A stretch of 17,323 bases of DNA from positions 1 through 17,323 of the forward strand of contig CAYQZD010000077.1 of NCBI GenBank assembly GCA_964421875.1. Reading direction: 5' to 3'. The translations under genes and the position numbers were made by a program. Shown piece by piece: positions 14,200 through 17,323 of this stretch. The notes under the pieces were generated by a model, which was not told the origin of the DNA, made no database searches, and was given only the letters and a program-made list of their open reading frames with translations. Source of the DNA: CAYQZD01 sp964421875. Its GTDB lineage: Bacteria > Electryoneota > Tariuqbacteria > Tariuqbacterales > Tariuqbacteraceae. Each line of letters starts with the position of its first letter. Position 1 is the stretch's first letter.

Positions 14200-17052
14200 A
14201 TGCGGTCAGCCAAAACAGTCCTGAGTTATGGGCTTGCTTTTCTACTTGCGGCGGCGCTGATTTCAGGCTGCGCCAAGATGAAGGGCACCGAGCATCTAAA
14301 CTCCCCCCCCACCGTTCATTTTGTGAATACCCCTAAGGATGCGCATCAGGATTCCTCCACCACCTCCTGGGTGTTCAATATGCCTTTCACGCTCTACGCT
14401 TATGACCCGGCGACCCAATCGCACTACAGTCTTTACCAGCAGCCGGACACGTTGGTGAAGTTTCCGGATATAATCGCGCCGGACACCGTGATTCACGTGA
14501 GGCTGGTTCCGGGGGAGCCGGTGGTTATCTCGTTGGGAGATTCAATTTATTACAACGAGGGCGTCGATTATATCATCGATTACGAAACCTCCGCTTTCCA
14601 AGCTATCCGTCCCCAGGCCGGAGGCAGTATGAAAGACACTGTCTGGACCGCCACCGAGAATCTCGCGGCGGTGGACACCATTATAATCGACGGCGGGGAC
14701 ACGCTGATGTTTATGGTAGATACCCTGATTTATTACGCCGATTTTCGGGTTAACACCCCTAATTTCTATATTTTCAGCTACGCTCCCACGGTGCACTGGC
14801 GGGGCAGCGACCCCGACGGTTTTGTGGAGGGTTACGCCTTCGCCGACATCACCGACCCGCTGGCAGTGGACAATCCCCAGGCTTATATCCCCAGTATTCC
14901 CGCTGCGGCTTGGGATAGCACTCTCAGCACCTTCGCAACCATCTTCCTCACCATCGACCCGGAAAACACCGATACCCTCCATATGCCGGATGACACGGTG
15001 GTTACCACCGAGCATGTGGTTTACCTCAAGTGCTGGGACGATGACGGAGCCCCATCTAACGTAATATACAGGACCTTCTTCCGCAGCAACCAGGCGCCTT
15101 ACTCGCCGGTGGTGAAGTGGGATGAACACAATGATTCCAAGTACGGTCCGACCGAAACCTATGATCCCATATATATGGATATCAGGCGCGATAGCATTTC
15201 GGATGTGGCGCTGGAATTTGACAACACTCTTTACTGTCTGCCCAATGTCACGCCGAATTGGTTTGGTATAGTGCTGAGATGGAAAGGGGAAGACCCTGAC
15301 GATAAGGAACTCTATAAGATTCCTCTGACCTTCAACTATTATCTGGAAAAAATTGAATGGATTGACCCTGGGGATACCAGTTACACCCAACTCACGGTGG
15401 AAGACACGATTTGGCGCTGGAGCGACACCACTTTCACCACCGACCAGGTGGTGACTATCACTGACCTCCAAACCGGTTCCTATCGGTTCACGATTTGGTC
15501 TTTCGACGACGGTTTCGAGCGCAGTCCCAATGCGGCTTCACTGTTTTTCGATTGTGTCCGTCCCACATTCTTTGATCCCAACCAGGCGCTATCGATACTA
15601 CTTTATGACGAAACCAAGAACACCTTCGGTAACGGCGAACTGCCTGATAACAAGGTGATAGATTCCTTCTATGTCGATATGCTGAGATTTATTGAGGACA
15701 GCACCGATTTTAATTCGAAATCCTACGGATACACCGTAGATGATCCGTATGATACAACCTCGGACCAGGATGTATTCTATTGGGATAATTCTAACGCTTC
15801 CATCACCCAGGTGATTCCTATCGAGGTTTTATCCAAGTATCGGATGGTTATATTTTACGCTGACGACCATAAAACAACTTCGGTTCAGAACAGTTACCGT
15901 GCGCTAAGAGATCTATTGTTCCACCGTTATTTGATGGCTGGCGGCCGGATTTGGGTTATCGGCCGGCGGCTGCTGAATGGAAGTTTCGGGCTTTTTGCCG
16001 GGGAACAGAACACCCGCCTGGAATTCCTCAACGATATGCAGGTTCAGACGGTGTCAGCTTACCTCTGGCCCCCCGCGAATCCTTCAGCGCCCAAGCAGGA
16101 ATTCATCGGCGGTATCAAGGCGGTGGATTTTATGAACGACATAATGGTGGATACCGCAAAGGTCAATCAGTTGGGTATCTATTTACGAATACCTCCCCCT
16201 GGAGTGCCCGATGGGGTTCTTCCCGAAGTCGATTGGATGGGCCGTGACGAAGACGCTACCACGCTTTATTATTACAACTCAGTGACCGCGGAATCCTCGG
16301 TGGTGGAGAAAGAGGTTTGGGGCAGAAACTTTGTTCAAACCTATCCTCGCAAATCGTATCCCACCGGCCGCGAAGCGTGGATTACGCTGGGCGATAAGAA
16401 TCTCATCGACGTTATCACCGTGATTAACTTCGATAAACCCAACAGCGTGGGTGAGGCTGAAGTCGTCAGTCCGCAGGATTCGAGCGTCAGGGTGAGTTAT
16501 GATTTCATGGATACACTGGTCGTTAATGAGAATTCACAGATTCTGGATCAGAGCATTCACCGCCGCTATTCCGATCCCACACCCACTTCCTGCTTCATCC
16601 GCACCTCTCGTTATCAGCAGGACTTCATCGGTGGATATATTTACAACGTGGCTAAAAGCGATACCGCCAACACTGCGACTACCAGTCTTTTCGTGGAAGA
16701 TCCTTATGCTGTCAGGGTCGGTACCAATTTGCTGTGGGAAGTAGGTGATTCTCTGGCGGTGACCTACCATTCCAGTATTTATTGGGAACCCAGCGACAGT
16801 CTCTATATCAGGTATACCTACAATCCTGTATCCAGGGCGCATTTGAAGCCGGTGGCGATACGTTATGAGGATTATGAAATATACAACTACACTTTCCCGG
16901 TTCTTTATTACCGGTCGGCGGTCTTCACCTTCCCCTTATATTTTATGAGGAACGATTCGCTGCCGGGCGAAGAAGATATGGGGACACTGGATCAAATCTT
17001 CTACGAAATGCTGGATTGGTTCCTTTATCCCGGTGTGCATACCGGCGAATAA
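14200..17052 (+). CDS. Large surface lipoprotein with Ig-like domains and an amidotransferase-like-fold region
   Basis: A lipoprotein of about 950 residues. I prefer the ATG at 14200: it has AGGGGA (14185-14190) nine bases upstream and gives a compact signal peptide with lipobox LISGC (Cys24). The ATG at 14155 is in frame, adds 15 residues and is the alternative. The mature N-terminal half holds Ig/fibronectin-like stretches with recurring motifs (PTVHWRGSDPDG; VLRWKGEDPDD; RFTIWSFDDG). Around residues 464-593 is an alpha/beta-looking region: ALSILLYDETKN, YRMVIFYADD, then an LLFHRYLMAGGRIWVIGRR helix-strand. It resembles the class I glutamine-amidotransferase-like fold used for scaffolding in large surface proteins, without a recognisable catalytic Cys-His pair. 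The C-terminal part is beta-rich, ends with no sorting domain, and I recognise no family there. It is the last gene before a strong terminator, 105 bases after the PorV-like gene. A surface scaffold or receptor role is inferred only from context. Confidence 0.85.
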   Translation: MRSAKTVLSYGLAFLLAAALISGCAKMKGTEHLNSPPTVHFVNTPKDAHQDSSTTSWVFNMPFTLYAYDPATQSHYSLYQQPDTLVKFPDIIAPDTVIHVRLVPGEPVVISLGDSIYYNEGVDYIIDYETSAFQAIRPQAGGSMKDTVWTATENLAAVDTIIIDGGDTLMFMVDTLIYYADFRVNTPNFYIFSYAPTVHWRGSDPDGFVEGYAFADITDPLAVDNPQAYIPSIPAAAWDSTLSTFATIFLTIDPENTDTLHMPDDTVVTTEHVVYLKCWDDDGAPSNVIYRTFFRSNQAPYSPVVKWDEHNDSKYGPTETYDPIYMDIRRDSISDVALEFDNTLYCLPNVTPNWFGIVLRWKGEDPDDKELYKIPLTFNYYLEKIEWIDPGDTSYTQLTVEDTIWRWSDTTFTTDQVVTITDLQTGSYRFTIWSFDDGFERSPNAASLFFDCVRPTFFDPNQALSILLYDETKNTFGNGELPDNKVIDSFYVDMLRFIEDSTDFNSKSYGYTVDDPYDTTSDQDVFYWDNSNASITQVIPIEVLSKYRMVIFYADDHKTTSVQNSYRALRDLLFHRYLMAGGRIWVIGRRLLNGSFGLFAGEQNTRLEFLNDMQVQTVSAYLWPPANPSAPKQEFIGGIKAVDFMNDIMVDTAKVNQLGIYLRIPPPGVPDGVLPEVDWMGRDEDATTLYYYNSVTAESSVVEKEVWGRNFVQTYPRKSYPTGREAWITLGDKNLIDVITVINFDKPNSVGEAEVVSPQDSSVRVSYDFMDTLVVNENSQILDQSIHRRYSDPTPTSCFIRTSRYQQDFIGGYIYNVAKSDTANTATTSLFVEDPYAVRVGTNLLWEVGDSLAVTYHSSIYWEPSDSLYIRYTYNPVSRAHLKPVAIRYEDYEIYNYTFPVLYYRSAVFTFPLYFMRNDSLPGEEDMGTLDQIFYEMLDWFLYPGVHTGE

Positions 17053-17070
17053 TGATTGCGCTATAATTTT

Positions 17071-17109
17071 AAACCCCCCATCTTAGGTAAACGCTGGGGG
17101 GTTTTTTTA
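17071..17109 (+). terminator. Strong intrinsic terminator ending the surface cassette
   Basis: AAACCCCCCA (17071-17080) pairs with TGGGGGGTTT (17095-17104) to give a 10-base stem with six consecutive G-C pairs and a 14-base loop. A T-tract runs from 17102 to 17108. It begins 18 bases after the stop of the Ig-like lipoprotein gene. It is the clearest terminator in the window and marks the 3' end of the block. Confidence 0.9.
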
Positions 17110-17143
17110 ACTTATACGAAAATGTTGTAAGAAAGAAGTTATA

Positions 17144-17164
17144 GCAATTCTTGAAAAGAATTGC
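17144..17164. repeat. Perfect 9-base-stem hairpin in the 3' intergenic region
   Basis: GCAATTCTT (17144-17152) and AAGAATTGC (17156-17164) are exact reverse complements around a gaa loop. No T-tract follows on either side. It lies between the terminator and the composite palindrome; no function is evident. Confidence 0.6.
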
Positions 17165-17175
17165 GAGTACTAAAC

Positions 17176-17253
17176 TGTCATTCCCGCGTAGGCGGGAATC
17201 CATCTCTTTGTATTTTTATGAGTTACTAGACTCCCGCTTTCGCGGGAGTGACA
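17176..17253. repeat. Composite double-hairpin palindromic element, copy 2 (REP/MITE-like)
   Basis: The ends TGTCATTCCCGC (17176-17187) and GCGGGAGTGACA (17242-17253) are inverted repeats matching at 11 of 12 positions. Inside, ATTCCCGC (17180-17187) pairs with GCGGGAAT (17192-17199), and ACTCCCGC (17230-17237) pairs with GCGGGAGT (17242-17249). A 30-base AT-rich spacer separates the hairpins. The GTCATTCCCGC...GCGGGAAT type of palindrome is widespread as a dispersed intergenic repeat. From 17254 to the window end nothing recognisable is seen. Confidence 0.75.
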
Positions 17254-17323
17254 GAACATAGAACATTATTGGCTCTTCGCTGAATTGTATGGGTAAAAAT
17301 CAATCACCATTGAGGATTCACTT

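Noticed and set aside
14542..15471. A 309-codon minus-strand open frame opposite the Ig-like lipoprotein
   Set aside because: Shadow of the real gene, with no start context and no recognisable protein features.
17176..17253. Possible CRISPR repeat-spacer unit
   Set aside because: There are only two palindromic arms with different sequences in inverted arrangement, no regular spacers and no cas genes; a double-hairpin element explains it better.

Overview
The window reads as a chromosomal segment from a Gram-negative bacterium of the Fibrobacteres-Chlorobi-Bacteroidetes (FCB) superphylum or a related candidate phylum such as Marinimicrobia, KSB1 or Zixibacteria. This rests on an outer-membrane TonB-dependent receptor with a carboxypeptidase-regulatory N-terminal domain, two very large secreted proteins ending in type IX secretion system (T9SS) type-A-like sorting domains, a PorV/PorQ-family outer-membrane protein, and two large lipoproteins. 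The sequence does not let me place it more finely. All seven convincing genes lie on the + strand and together fill nearly the whole window.

Layout. A COG2521-type SAM-dependent methyltransferase (17-889) sits first and looks unrelated to the rest. After a 240-base AT-rich spacer holding a candidate promoter and a possibly structured leader comes the TonB-dependent receptor (1130-4813). Its barrel carries a roughly 300-residue insertion full of Asp/Asn/Gly calcium-loop-like repeats. Next is a two-module parallel beta-helix lipoprotein (4987-7008). A 264-base spacer follows, with a weak terminator-like hairpin and a composite palindromic element. Then come two tandem paralogous surface proteins with T9SS-like C-terminal domains (7273-10128 and 10185-12983), a PorV/PorQ-family barrel (13081-14094) and a large Ig-like-repeat lipoprotein (about 14200-17052). 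A strong intrinsic terminator (17071-17109) closes the block. Beyond it are a perfect small hairpin and a second composite palindromic element.

How the genes may work together (inference). The five genes from 4987 to 17052, probably with the receptor upstream, look like a cell-surface cassette. Two secreted proteins would cross the outer membrane by a T9SS, with the co-encoded PorV-like protein as their shuttle. Two lipoproteins and a TonB-dependent transporter would be the membrane partners. No core T9SS genes (porK, L, M, N, sov, porU) are in the window, and no substrate can be read from the sequence. The most unusual signals are the calcium-loop insertion in the receptor, the exact 23-residue cysteine ladder in the beta-helix lipoprotein, the ancient tandem duplication under strong purifying selection, and two diverged copies of the same double-hairpin element. 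No CRISPR array, tRNA, rRNA, transposase or phage gene is visible.
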